Shown in pieces: positions 22,581-36,354 of a stretch of 64,000 nucleotides of DNA; position 1 is the first letter of the stretch; every line of letters starts with the position of its first letter. The translations under genes and the position numbers were made by a program. The notes beneath the pieces were generated by a model. That model made no database searches and was not told the DNA's origin. It worked only from the letters and a program-made list of their open reading frames with translations. This DNA is from Dryomyza anilis (Eukaryota > Arthropoda > Insecta > Diptera > Dryomyzidae), in NCBI GenBank assembly GCA_951804985.1, contig OX638134.1, positions 4,774,001 to 4,838,000 on the forward strand, given 5' to 3'.

Positions 22581-25500
22581 TTCCTGTTACGGAAGGTGGG
22601 ACATGGAATGTCTGAAGGAGATACTAAGGTAGACTAACTGGAATAAGTAATGTTGAATCGTCTCTATTTCCTTCTCATAGCCCCAATTTTATGTTAATAT
22701 CAGCCAATTTAAAGTATATCTAAAGTACTACAAGATAAGTAGGTACTTCCTTACTTCTTACTGATTTATTTCATATTAAAACATTGCAAACTACGGCCTT
22801 TTCCAAGATAAATCATTACCAGAAGTTTTTCATATAAATTAATTTTTATGGCGCCTTTTCTCCTGCGCCAACTTTAATTATTATATTGACCGTTAGTCTT
22901 CAATTTCACACTTTTCTAACTGTATTATAGAATATGAAATACTCTCCAATTTGCATTATTTAAAAATTATACAAAAACGATACCGCAATATTCACATTTC
23001 ACTGCCAATAGGCGATATAGAGCATCATTTAAATATAGATCGACTATATTCACAATAATTGCTACTGAAATCTTACAGCTCCAACTGATTAATTACAAGG
23101 TTTCCCTATAATTTACGCTAAACAAACCCCCCAACTAAATAAAAACAAAACTGGCAATCAGTTGCATCGAAGCAGCAGCAGCAACATGGCGTCTTCTATT
23201 GTGGTTGCTGGTTAAAAGAAAATTTTTCTCGTTACAGAAATTTTCTGCACGACGCTGCTAAAGAAGATTTTTCCACATTTTGTATTAATTTTTGCCGCTG
23301 GCAATTACGCCCTGCCAACAGCTGCTACTGCTGCTGTTGCTGCCAATATAATATATTGTTGTAGGCTGCGGATCGCACTCTCTCCAGCAATAGAAACAGC
23401 AACAGCATCAACAACATGCAATTTTAATAGTGCAACATATAGTACATCAACAATAGTCGTTGCTGTTGCTGCAAAAGTCAGCAACATTCGCTTCGTTTTT
23501 GCTGCGCTGATTTATCATGTTGCTTCGGAGATGTTGTTGTTGTTGTTGTTGCTTGTGTGCAATTTGCATCTAGATAGGAGTTTTATATATGTTGCTGCTA
23601 CTACTTCATCTTCTTTTGCAGCAACATCATTGGAAAATGCGATGCACCACGTCATGCTGCTCCATGGATGAGTGGCCAGATTTCCGCCGCATCCCATACC
23701 ATCAACCCATTCTTTCGCATGCTTCGTCGTGTCGCGTAGTTTTCTACACGCGCCACAAATTAGAATCGCACTCAACTTGGATGCGAAAATAATACGCGCT
23801 GCTGTGTTGCAGTTGCTACTCCAGCAGCAGCAGTTGCAGCATCAGGATAATGACGCAAACATGATGGGTATTAATTGCAATTGATATTGCTTGGTAGTTG
23901 AAAATGATGCATGGATTAGATGTGCGGCGAAGTGGTTTGCAAATTGTTTGGAAAATTGATTCTTTGGAAGTATAGAATACTCTATGATTTTTTTTCCTTT
24001 TGTGTGTAGAAGCTCTTTATAATATAACCATTTCAATATTACCTATACTTATGTAATATATACCATATATTAATATGTAGTTAAGATCCAACCTTATAAT
24101 TTAGTGCAATTGAATTTTTTAAACTATTTTATCTTTTATACCGTTATATTGCAATGTTAGGCGTGCATTCTTCTTTCTAGTTTATCGTATTCGTGGCACT
24201 AGGTAGCCCCTATTAAATTCAAAAATTCTAATATATAACACTTGCATTATCTGGTCTAAAGCTCTTATATTTCTTTAAGACTATATGGTATTTACATTTG
24301 AACTTACGAACGATTTAAAGCCAGATTTTTTATTTAATCGAAATTCGAACATAATATTAGTCATTGCAATTTCGAAAGTGCTGTACATAACACACCTTTT
24401 GCATTACACGAAATCCTGGAAAAGACTAAAGAGAGGCACACAACTTTCGCCGACTACAAAGCTACCTCAACATTCCGATAATGAGTTACATCCATATCTG
24501 CGAAACTTAAAAGTCTTTGCAGGATGACTCTGAGCAAGACACGTGATAATGGGAATTCTCAATTCAGACGGTTAGAATTGGGAAGAACTTCTCAAATACG
24601 TTGAATACCGATCGAGGTTTCAGACAAATCACTCCTTATCGTATGATTTCTTCAACCTTATAATGGAGAATATTATAAGAGCTACTGAACTCCATCATAA
24701 TATCACTATCTTCAAGAAGAACTATCGAAATTTAATCTATTAGAAAGTAATTTAAACAAGAAATAACTTGAATTGAATATATGATAAAACTACAGATCCA
24801 TGCGTAGGATCTGGTGAAAACCAGCCGTTCCTAATTTAGGATGAACAGTATTTTTTGCTAGTATTTTTGCAGTCTTGCGCTAATTCCAACAAATTCGAAA
24901 TATAAACTATTGAATTTTGACATACTAGAGCAATAGTTTAAATTAAAAATACCGAGAACACCAAATAACGAAAATATCAATAAGGAAAAAAGGTCAGGCC
25001 TAATCATCGGCCAAACTAGCTTAATTCTGGTACAAGCCTGCTCCGTTTCGATTCATAACTTGGAATGATAACTAATACTGAAAAACAATATTGATTAGAA
25101 CTGATGCTAAAGACTTGGTTCAGTGACAGGAGGCGGTATTTGTCCAGAAGAGAGCCATTATAGAAAATTCTTATTGCACTAATTCAGATACCCGGATCTC
25201 GTGATATTCCGTGTCGAATCCATTTCATTTATTTATTTTATCTACTATGATATTTTACTTAGAGATTACATTTAATTGTTGTTAAGTACTAAAGAGAATC
25301 CTGATTAATCTCGGGATTGCAGGTTGTTCAAACCGAAATTCATATTATAGAGCGGATAACAGCTTTCTTCGCAGCTGTAGCCCCGTCTATCACGCTGGGG
25401 TATGCTGAATTTAGCTTTATAGATAATTTAAAAATCCGAGATAAGACTATGAAAATTGTTCGTTACTTTTGGGAAGGGAGCTGAGGGCTGTGACGCGAGT

Positions 25501-25600
25501 TTACCTTCAAATTGGTTGCGTAGAACGAATTATGTATGGGAACCGATTATTGTATTTATTCCTTACCATAATCCTATTTGATCGTAGCAGGATACATTAA
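22581..25600. other. Intergenic, no gene supported
   Basis: It includes CAG/TGC-rich simple sequence at 23170-23640 and 23810-23850. ORFs over this part are compositional and overlap on both strands. The rest (23900-25600) is AT-rich unique-looking DNA without recognisable domains. Confidence 0.5.
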
Positions 25601-25601
25601 C

Positions 25602-26456
25602 AAAGTCATTTCCCCGAAGTGGACACATCCCCGAATGGACATTTCTCCGAATGGACATTTCTCCGAATGGGCATTTCCCCTGAAGACATTTACACGAAAT
25701 AAGCATTTACCCGAATGGACATCTCCCCGAGCGGCCACTTCCATGAATGAACCTTTCTCCGAAATGTTCACTTTCCCGAAATGTACACTTCACCGAAATG
25801 GATACTTCTCCGAAATGTCCACTTCCCCAACATGGATACTTCCCCAAAATGGACACTTCCCCGAATAGACAAGTCCTCGAAATGGAAATTTCCACGAATG
25901 GAAATTTCTTCGAATAGCCGCTTCCCCTAATGGACATTTCCCCGAAATGAACCAGTCCAAAGAGTACCATTAAGCATCTAATGATATTCTCTATCGATTT
26001 CTGAAATAAAAAAAATTAGGTAATAAATGGGGGTTTGACGCTCTTTTGGGGGCCACGGATCACACCGAAGGGTACCATTAATCTTTTAATGATGTCCGCT
26101 ATCGATTTCCGCAAATAACATTTTTTAGGCAAAAAATGGCTTTTGAAATGCTGTTTGAGGTCATGGACCACTCCAAATGGTATCATTCTATATCCAAGGA
26201 TGTCTACTATCGAATTCTGTAATAACATTTTATATCGGCCTTTTCCGCCTACTTTTGTCCACAAAAATTTCGGGGAACTGTACTTTCGGGGAAGTGGTCG
26301 TTCAAAGAAATGTCCATTCGGGAAATGTTCGTTTCTAGGAAATGTCTTTCGAGAAAATGTCCATTCGGGGAAGTGTCCATTTTGGGAACATCGCCGTTCG
26401 AGGAAAGGTTCATTTGGAGAAATGTCTTCCGGAGTAATGGCTTTGGAGGAAATGTA
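25602..26456. mobile_element. Foldback-like element with tandem-repeat arms
   Basis: The left arm (25602-25948) has roughly 18-bp CCCCGAATGGACATTT units. The right arm (26271-26456) has the inverse, AATGTCCATTCGGGG. The loop (25949-26270) contains three diverged direct copies of a segment beginning with GTACCATTAA or GTATCATT and ending near TATCGAWTTC. All ORFs over it, on both strands, are translations of the repeat. Confidence 0.8.
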
Positions 26457-29400
26457 GATGAACTGATTTGATACATGATCAATATAATTTACCGTAATCA
26501 TGTCTTTTATATATCAATGTTTAGTTTACTTCCACACTTATTAAAATTTGTGCCTAACGAATTGAAAACCTATTTTTGAAATCCGCATTTAGCCTATATT
26601 TTTTATATACCAAATATTTCCATTGACAGTTTATTGGAATTATTAATATTTTTAAGAGAGTTAAGTTTTATTTTTCTTTTATATTGAAAAACAAATGGGA
26701 ATCAAAACTCCAGTGAAAACAAGTCGGGTCCTGTTACAACGAGGTACTTCATTAAATTGGGTCTCATAAACTAGGGTTTGTTTTCAGCCATAACCATTGG
26801 ACATACTCTATGCACAGTCAGTGGGTCGCCACGCTTAGTGGTCTTGCACAGTGGGATGCCGCCGTATTCTTTTACTTCGTACTACGCAGATCGAAGATGC
26901 GCATGTGCAACAAGTTGAAGTAGCCACTGATGAACGTCGTCGCATTACTTTCGCAATATAATTGCTACACTCTATTAAATTTAACCTCAAAAGACGAGGA
27001 TCAAAGCAACGTAGTACAGCAAAAATCTAAAGGGAAGCCGCAATCATAGCATGGTACAAAAAAAAATACATACAAAAGTAATCGGACACATTGCCGAGCA
27101 AGTGATGATGGTCTGCAAGATGACAAATGATGAGGTCTCTGTCGAATACTGCAAGTGGTCTTTAGCCTATATCTACATTTCTATGTTTATATGTTTTTTA
27201 AGCCTTACCAAATATATAACAAGAGTATATTCTCTTAAATACTAAACTCTTTAAAATTACATCCAAAAACTCTGTGTGTTTGCTCCCCCTAATATGTGTG
27301 CGCATTAAAAACTGCTTCAACGTCGCTGACGCTTTTGACACCTAGAGTTCGCTGATTGTAGGCACTACCACCGGCAAGTACAACGACGAGTGTTGCCCTC
27401 GTACTCCTCCCGAGACGCGCAACCAACAGTTTTATCCCACTTTTTACTGCCTGCTGTGCTGCGATGCTGTTGTATATGCGCTGCAACATGCTGCAAGCTG
27501 CCGGCAACATTCGTTGAATGTTGTTGTTGCTGGAGTTGTAGAAGAAGAGGAGTTTTTTTGTGTTGCTTCTTTTGCTGCGGCAGATGCTGAAATCACTTGA
27601 TAGGTCAGCGACCTAGTTGAAAGCATAATTGTTCATCGGGTAGATGTGTGCGCGCGCCCTCTGCATAACCGCTACTGTACTTCGTTTGTGCGCAAAGTTT
27701 TGCGCCATAAAACTGACGGCAGAGTGTTCGACCTGCAAGAGCGAGGACAGTCTGCTGGAATGGCAAAGCAAGAATCAGGGCTGCAATGGTTCGATTATGG
27801 GAGACAACGAACTTATAGAGTTATTGGAGAGTCAGACAATTTACATGAAAAGTCTTTAGAATGAGAAGATTTGTAAGATCTTCATGTTGAAAAAAGGTCA
27901 TTTTGCAAATTTCGACGTAGAGATTATCATTGTTGCTAAGGGTTTTCTAAATACTCAATATATATAGTCGAAACATTGTACAATCGATATTTTTAAAAGA
28001 CGTTCCGAATATCTCAACTATGGAAGGAGTCTTAAGATCAACCAGATTTGGAATTTACATTATATATACTTTGGAATACTCTTAATGCTAAATATGCCGA
28101 ATAAAGTCTTTTTCAATGTTTTTTTTTATGGGATTTTTTGAAATAGCCATGCGCAATACCCATACTATATAAGTCATACGATCAGTCAAATGCGGGATAT
28201 TCAAATTGGAAATCTTCAAAACCATTAAATTTATATAATATATTCTTTAAAATACTAATCAAATACTAAAGAATTAAAGCGAAATAATAAGTCGTAATGA
28301 CACAATACGTAAAGTGTCATTCAAGACTTAGTGTTTCGCTTTAATTATTTCCCGACTTTTGCAGATATAATGTCTAGTTGCGCACAAGAAATCTAAAGAC
28401 ATTAGGTAGTATTTCCTTACTAGTTTAAGTCTCAAGATCAGCTAGACTTTGGGAAAAGAAGGTCACATCATTATTACCATTAAAGTACTTTAGTACATTT
28501 ATAAGTTTACTAAATTCTCTGAAAGAAGTCCTTAACACTCTTTAGAACAGGGAAGATCTATAAACATCTAGGGTACTAGAATTCCTTATTAGAATACTAA
28601 ATTCCCTGAAAAGAATCTTTAACGATCTTTAAAACGTGGAAGCTATAAAAACTTTTAGTGTATTAGGGCCTAAATTTAAATGCATCCTCCCTGTTATTGC
28701 TGGTTCGAATCCATAGCATTGCCGCAATTGTATGGCCTGCCCTTCATGCACCACAGCAACAAGAAATCATGGAAAGAAAAAGAACGAAAAAAACAGACAG
28801 CAACATAGCAGCACAAGCCATTCGTTGTCCCTAAATCCCAGTGGAGCGCCCAGATGTTTGCAAACGGTTACAACGGCGATGCATCTTGTTGCCGCAACGC
28901 AGTCAGCTGCTTGCTGCCAGTCATCATAGGCAATGCGAAACCAAACCAAACCGTGGCGACTTCTGACTTTTTCTGCTTCTACGTACGATATGTGTGTAGT
29001 AGATACATCTTCCTCGACTGGTTCTGTTGGATACTTTTTTTTTGTTATGTTGCAACTTCTTTTTTTCTATATATTTCTTTTTTCTTTTATTTTACTTTGC
29101 AGTTACGCGTATAGATTTTCCTAAAGTTTCATAATCCACACTGATTCCAGGCAGTAGCAGCAGCAGCCCCCAAACCACAAGGAAGCACATTGACTATGAT
29201 GCAATATATTCTCTCGTTACACGTAGCAGAAGTTGAGTTGAGCTAAAGTTGAGGCACAGAAAGTTGCCGAGTTTTTCTTGGTTCAACATTTTTTTTTCCT
29301 TTTCATTTTATATTTGTAGTATGTGTTGCTGAAAACTCGTCCAGCAACAGCAGCAGTAGCAGTAAGTACCAACAGCAACAACTCTTGAGGAAGTCACACA

Positions 29401-30582
29401 TTTCGTTTTCAATTGCTGCACACCAAACACACTTTGGGGAGTTGCGGTTGTTGGATTTGTGTGCCCTTTTTTAGAAGTTGGCGCATATTTTAGCCGCATT
29501 TACTGTGCTTAAAGCAGTTGTATGTAATTCCTCAAAAGTCCTACAATTTGTCGTCTGCATGTTGTGCGATTTCTGTGTTTTTTTTATATAGATGATATAT
29601 GTTGATTTTGTTGGATTTGAGAAGATTAAAAGAATATTTGTAATGTGTTAGAAATGTAGAGTTATAATCTAAGGGAATTTTTAAAAATCAAACATTCAGA
29701 ATTGCATAAGAAATATTTGTTAAAGAGGTATCGAATGTGTAAAAAAGGGTGCAAAAATACAGAACTAATTTGAATTCAAAACGTCCACTTCAAAACGGGA
29801 CATTCTTTCCATTGCGAAAGAATAATGGAAGTATCAAGCTACAGCAAAATTACTATAATATTCTGGCCTCATTACCATAAGAAAGAGTCCACCTAAAATA
29901 CTATGTTAGGGTTCTTTGACGAATAGGAACTTTTAGAGAAACTTCTCTATTTATGTCCAGCTATAGAAAGATGTAAAACGGATTTGCATAGCATACCTAT
30001 AATTTCATACAAGAATTATGAAGTATGAAAATCTCAAAACAGAAAAATGTTCTCTAAAGATGGACCAAAATTACGTAGGCTAATGATGATTAGTTGTAAC
30101 ACTATGGATCTAGTTGTTCTATCCGAAGTTTTGCTGATTGAAGTCCTTCACTTAACCATTTTATCAATGAAGTTTTCCAAAAAAATATAAGAAACAGTAC
30201 TGTTTTTAATGAGGCTTTAACAAATGCTCTTGTAATAGAAAATATCGTCAGTTTAGGTTAAACATTTAGGTTAAACTTTTTTCAGACATATATAAGGTCT
30301 ATTAATATACCAGATTCAAGGCAGTGACGGAGAATGCAAAGAGAAAATATTATAAAGGTACGTGCAGCGACTCACTTTGTTTGGTCAGGCCTTCTATAAC
30401 TTTATAGAAGGAGTGCCGAAGACCGAGCTGGGTAAATTAAAAAACTTCGCATTGAAGACGGGAATATTTGATCTCGACAAAAGTCATAATGAACGATCTT
30501 TAATCGGATAAACAGCGAGTTGTGGTAACACTATGGACCAAGTTGGTCTATGTGAGGAATCCACCGCCACCCTAACCTACGT
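26457..30582. other. Intergenic, no gene supported
   Basis: The stretch 27300-27800 is GC-richer, with CTGCTG/TTGTTG clusters and short ORFs on both strands, none recognisable. The stretch 28720-29500 again has CAG-rich patches. Elsewhere it is AT-rich. A perfect 10-bp-arm hairpin sits at 30390-30411. Confidence 0.5.
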
Positions 30583-31011
30583 CCCTAGTAGAAATTTGCC
30601 TGATGCGCCATCGGGAAATGATCGGGTTTTCGTTGGGTAAGTCCTATTAGAGAAAATATGATCATTGCCTTTGCATGCCCTTATCATGCTTACCATACCA
30701 GGGTTTGCATTATCTAAATAGTCAATGTTCTCGATCATAGCTACATTATTTGTTCCTCATAACGAAATGACATCAGACAATGATCGAGATTTAATGAGAG
30801 AAACCCTATTATGCTCGGGCTCTTACAAGGCAATTGTCGGGTAAATAATAAAATGGGGAATTGCCCGATCGGTACATGATCATGGCCTGAGGTCATTACA
30901 TGATCAAGACACTGCGTTACAAGGACACTATGGGCCCCGTCATATCCCGATCATCTCAAATAATGACATGATCACTTCATGACCATGGCTCTATCAAAAT
31001 TTCTACTAGGG
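30583..31011. mobile_element. 429-bp MITE with CCCTAGTAGAAATTT ends, copy 2
   Basis: It has the same 15-bp terminal inverted repeats and the same 429-bp length as 210-638, in opposite orientation. The flanks are GT/GT. It has no coding capacity. Confidence 0.87.
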
Positions 31012-31139
31012 GTGTACATTATTATATATCAATATATAACCTTTGCCAAATTGATTGTGTAATTCTGTCTGCTTCCAATTCTATAATTTACCATATGGTA
31101 TAATAAGTGTTATTAAAAATGTGTCTCCAACAATTTTTT

Positions 31140-32460
31140 ATCGGAAAACTATTTGCTGAAATAAGGCTTTCTTGGACCATTCTTCCCCGAGATACTGTTG
31201 TCTAGAAAAATTGTTCCTGAAGATAATTCTTTCTCTGGACAACTCTTCGTCGAGACAAGTCTTCCTCGGACATTACTTCACATAACAAATCTACCGTATA
31301 CAATTGACTTATGGTGAAAAATTGTCTGGTGAATAATAATCGGGAAGTATTGTATCGAGAAAGAATAGTCGAATATAATACCATTCTTCCCCCGACTATT
31401 CTTTCCCGAGATACCGTTTTCTCGAACAATTCTTCCTAAAGATAATTCTTTCTCTGGACAATTCTTCATCGAGACAACTTTTCCCTGGACATTATTTCCC
31501 AGAACAAATCTACCCCATACAATTTAATTATGAAGAAGAATTGTGTCTGGAAAATTCTTCCTCGAGCGAATTTTTCATGGACATTCAGTCCCAGAACAAA
31601 TCTAGCCCAAATAATTTATTTATGGTGGAGAATTATCTGGGGAAGAATTATATATGAAAAGAGCAGTCGGAAATAATGCTTTCTTGTACCATTCTTCCCC
31701 AAGATACTGATTTCTCAAACACATCTTCCAGAAATTAATTCTTTCTCTGAACAATTCTTTTTTGAGTCAAATCTTTCCTGGATATTACTGACCCCTTATA
31801 ATTTATTTATGGTGAAGAATTGTCTGGTAAAGAATTATCGGAAAGAATTTTATCGAGAAAGAATAGTCGGAAATAATGCTTTTTTGGACCATTCTTCCCC
31901 GAGATACCTTTTTCTCGAACAATTCTTCCTTAAGGTAATTCTTTATCTGCACAATACATCCTCGAGAAAAATGTTCCCCGGCCATTAATTACCAGAAAAA
32001 ATCTACACCATACAATTTATTTATTGTACACCCTTAATATTTATTCCCCAGAATTTCCTGAGGAAGAATTTTCGTGAAGAATTGTATCGGAAAAGTATAG
32101 TTGAAACAGAAATGTCCGATGAAGAATTATCTGGGGAAGATATATCTAAAGAAGAATTGTCTAAGAGAATAATTGTTTCCGTAAACCATGGTCGACTAAT
32201 CTCTGGAATAAATTTTCTCGACAAAGAATTAACGTGAAAGTATTTTCCGCGGAAGAAATGTTAATATAAAATAATGAATGTCAAATAATTGTCTGGGAAA
32301 AAATAATCCGGAAAAAAAATAACCGGGAAAGAATATTAGGGGGAAATGTTAATGGAAACAGTTCTCTGTTAATTTATTGTCTCGGGAATAATTTGTTTCC
32401 GGCAAGAATTTTCGGAGAAGACTTTTTGGATGAAGCATGTTCCGGCTCCCAAATATTCTT
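31140..32460. mobile_element. Foldback-like block of ATTCTTCCCCGAGA / GAAGAATTGTCTGG units
   Basis: Longer units recur, marked by TACAATTTATTTATGG-type boxes at about 31299, 31518, 31611, 31797 and 32011. The main spacing is 186-219 bp, with one short step of 93 bp. The left part is mostly in the ATTCTTCC orientation. From about 32040 to 32440 the complementary GAAGAATT orientation dominates. Related sequence reappears at 61070-61135. The short minus ORFs here are translations of the repeat. Confidence 0.65.
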
Positions 32461-33880
32461 TTTCTAAGGTGTATTTATAAAAATTATAGAGTGTCTATCT
32501 TTAGTATCAACATCCATATATATCATAGGAAAGTCAATTTATTGGCTTAATTGAAAGAGTTATAAATCGGGGATAGTTTAAGTTATACAGAATAATAAAT
32601 GCTATAATATTTGTGCTTAGTATTAAACTTTAATCTATTAAGAGTTTTTTAAGCTAGATGTATAAACATTAACTAAAACTATTTACAACTGTGAAGTCAC
32701 TTTTATGTGGTCGTGGTATCATTTCTCAAGTTAACTAACATTTTTGTATATATTCTTTTATTGTATATGTTGATTATAGTTTTTGCAAATCACATAAAAG
32801 CCATAAAATAGTAAAAACAGAAAACATTAAATATAAATAAACAAACGTTAATTGAGACGAAGACGCAGTCGTGCATTTTGAGATACAAGCCGACTGATAA
32901 GACCGCCGCCGCCATATGCCATGCATGCGCTTCCAGTGCATATATGGCAAGGGGCTCGTTGCACGATCGAACCAACGGAGTTTATTTATAAACATGTATA
33001 GTATAAACTTGCATAAAATGACAATAATGTAAATGAAGTGTATTAAAACTGCGCATTACAAAATAAATAAAATCAAGACCAGTCAAATCAACGAAGCGAC
33101 GCGATGCGACGCACAGTTGCTGCAGACAGGCAGGAGACGATTTTGAAATGGATTCTTAAAAAATAGCGTTTTTTTATTTATTTTTTATAAAAACACATGT
33201 TGCAATGATAAAAATGCTAAAAATATATATTTTTTATTAAAATATACTAAAAGAAAAATTCAATTTCAAAAACTACTACATGCTCGTCAGATTAGGAAGT
33301 CATTTTGAAAATAATTTTAATAAATTAGCAACGTACAAAAGACAACTGTCCCAAATAAAGCACCAACACTTTGGGGTCAATAGAGCGTGGGCGTTTTAAC
33401 GATTTTTTAATTTTATTGCGTTATAATATGTAGACATTGAAAAACTTGTCAATTACTCACTTATCACTTTAGTAGCCTTTTATGGTGCTAATTTGTACGA
33501 GAATTACGCGCCTTTTTCCGTCGCAAAGTGGGCAAAAAAGAAAAGAAAAATTGAAGAAAAAATGTCACCGCAAGTCATACGTCTAATGATGCGTTACGTG
33601 TAGTGCCAGTTAGTGCCGTTGGGTGGCGGGCAGCCAGTCAACTGTCGCCATATTTATTTTTATTATAATTTCTTTTAATTCCTAATTACCGAATGTTTTC
33701 TTTTTTTATAATTTAATCTAATGCATAAATGCAAAAACAGTATAAATACAAAAAAACGGCTTAATGGGTTTTTAATACCATTGTTTTTGTGGTATATATT
33801 TGGCTTCTGCGGAAGGCATGCTTCGTAATCCGTGATCTGATGTTGAAAAACGAATCTAAAAATTATTTTTTATTTAATAA
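32461..33880. other. Intergenic; two CpG-richer patches
   Basis: AT-rich DNA with CpG-richer patches at 33085-33135 and 33590-33650 that could be regulatory. No gene was recognised. Confidence 0.45.
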
Positions 33881-34795
33881 AAATCGTTCACTAAAAATTT
33901 AAGTTTTCAATAAAAATTCAAGTTTTCACTAAAAATTTAATTTTTCATTAAAAATTCAAATTTTCACTAAAAATTCATTTTTTCACTAAACATTCAATTT
34001 TCACTAAAAATTACAATTTTCACTAAAAATTTAAAATTTTCACTAAAAATTCAATATTTCACTAAATATTTAATTTTTCACTAAAATCAAATTTTTCACT
34101 CAAAATTAAATTTTCAATAAAAATTCAATTTTTCACTAAAAATTCAATTTTTCACTAAAATTCAATTTTTCACTAAAAACTCAATTTTTCACTAAAAACT
34201 CAATTTTTCACATAAATTCAATTTTTCACTAAAAATTCAAATTTTCACTAAAAATTCAAATTTTCACTAAAAATTCAAATTTTCACTAAAAATTTAATTT
34301 TTCCACTCAAAATAAATTTTTAACTAAAAAAAAATTAAATTTTTCACTAAAAATGAAATTTTCAATAAAAATTCAATTTTTCACTAAAAATTAAATTTTT
34401 CACTAAAATTCAATTTTCACTAAAAACTCAATTTTTCACTAAAAACTCAATTTTTCACATAAATTCAATTTTTCACTAAAAATTCAAATTTTCACTAAAA
34501 ATTCAAATTTTCACTAAAAATTTAATTTTTCATTAAAAATTCAAATTTTCACTAAAAATTCAAATTTTCACTAAAAATTCAAATTTTCACTAAAAATTCA
34601 AATTTTCACTAAAAATTCAATTTTTCACTAAAAATTCAAATTTTGTCACCTAAAATTAAAATTTTAAGAAATTAAATTTTTCACTAAAATTTTAATTTTT
34701 CTTTAAAAAATTCAATTGTTCACGGAAAATTCAAATTTTTCACTAAAAATTAAAATTTTCACTAAAAATTAAATTTTTCACTAAAAATACAAATT
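33881..34795 (-). repeat. 19-bp A/T minisatellite, block C
   Basis: CACTAAAAATTCAATTTTT units are in the block A orientation, more diverged than in block B. A segment with AAAAACTCAATTTTTCACATAAATTC is duplicated (34174-34215 and 34424-34465). Confidence 0.92.
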
Positions 34796-36350
34796 ATTTT
34801 TTTTTTAATTTACTTTTTCTTAAAATTGTTTTTTTTTTGTTTTTTTTTTAAATTAAATTTTTGTTTAAAAAAAATATTTTTGTTCTCTAAAATTTATAAT
34901 ATTTTCTATGTCCTAAGATTGAAATCGATTTTTCATTATTTTTTTTTTTTTTTGTACAACTCAAATGACAAATCGCTGCACAAAAAAGCGAAACTAATGA
35001 ATGACATGACAAATCAAAAACTTTTACAGTTACAGCTTAAGAAATATCAGCAACATAGCAGCACGGCAGCAACATGCAACAATTGCAGCCACAAAGAAGC
35101 AGCTAATGAGCGAAGAAAGACTAAATTTGTAAAGACATGACGACTGACGTCTGCAGTGACAGCAAAAAAAGCCACGAAAACGACAACGACGTTGTTGATG
35201 ACGACGATGATTTGAAGATTTTAACAAGATTTCGATAAAGATTTAAAGACGACGCAATTTAAACAAAAACTGAAATTAATTTCAAGATGACTGTGTATAA
35301 TGTAATATAATATTTTTTGAAAGTACTAAAATCCAACATTGACAGATGACGCGCCGTTTGACAGCAACAAATTTAAACGAGCGCGCTCGCGCACGCCTTT
35401 TAAGTTACTTTTCAGTTACCTTTCAGTTACATAGATACTTTCTAACGTCAGACGGCCAAAAGGGCAACTGTGGGCGTGCAACTGGCCTGCAATTAATTAA
35501 AATAATTGCAAAAGCGTAACTAATGCTCTTTGCTGGTTAACTAACTACAATTTTAAAGTTTTACATAAGTATTCTGTATCTCGCACATGTATCTGCAACT
35601 GGCACATGTATCTGCTTCTCATCAGACGAACATCCAGAGTTGCTTGTAACTTTAAGCATATTTTTCCGCGTTGCCAGCATCGATCTTTGTCGATTTCTTT
35701 GGCTTTGATGAATGATGCCTTGGTTGGCTACCTGCACTGGACATTTTGCGTATCTAGTAGGAGCACCATGTTTTCTGAAAATTCTACAATTATTGATGAT
35801 GCTGCGGTGATTACAGACGCTTCTTTTTTTAATAATTTTATTATTTTTATTTTTGTAATATTTAAAATTATTTTTAATAGCCGTATTTTAAAGCCATTGT
35901 ATTTGGCACATGTTCCATTTCAATGCTTTTGCATAATATCCATAATATTTAAAATGACCTTTTTACATTTCTCTTTATTCATTAAACTGTCATAATTCCG
36001 CGGAATAAATACGCTTATTAAGAATACATTCTACCATTACAACACATGGTATAAGGTGGCGTTAAAAGCCTTTTTTTCCAGACTTTTTAAATAATTAACT
36101 GCTATCTGCGTACACAATAATCCGTTACGCATCGCGTACTTTTACATTAATATCCAATTTAGAGACACGAACGAGACTTTTTAAGCCTGGCTGCGGCACA
36201 AAGTAACCGTCTTTTAATGATGACTAATAAATAGTGGACTTGATTGGAGTCACAGAGACAGTGGCGCGTTTTTGTAATAAATTATAAAATTTAAAATGTA
36301 TGAAAAAATATTTTGATGCTACAAAAAACCTGGAATTTAAAATTTTTGCA
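34796..36350. other. Intergenic, no gene supported
   Basis: It holds poly-T stretches at 34796-34960 and CAGCAA-rich sequence at 35030-35220. A CpG-rich patch at 35340-35410 (GAGCGCGCTCGCGC) is followed by three AGTTAC repeats at 35405-35432, possibly regulatory. No gene was recognised. Confidence 0.45.
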
Positions 36351-36354
36351 GTTA

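Noticed and set aside
25350..25361. GAGCGGATAACA, identical to part of the lac operator
   Set aside because: It is a chance 12-base match in insect DNA with no vector sequence around it.
27644..27864. 71-aa and 72-aa overlapping plus ORFs
   Set aside because: Two overlapping frames, no recognisable domain and no splice context.
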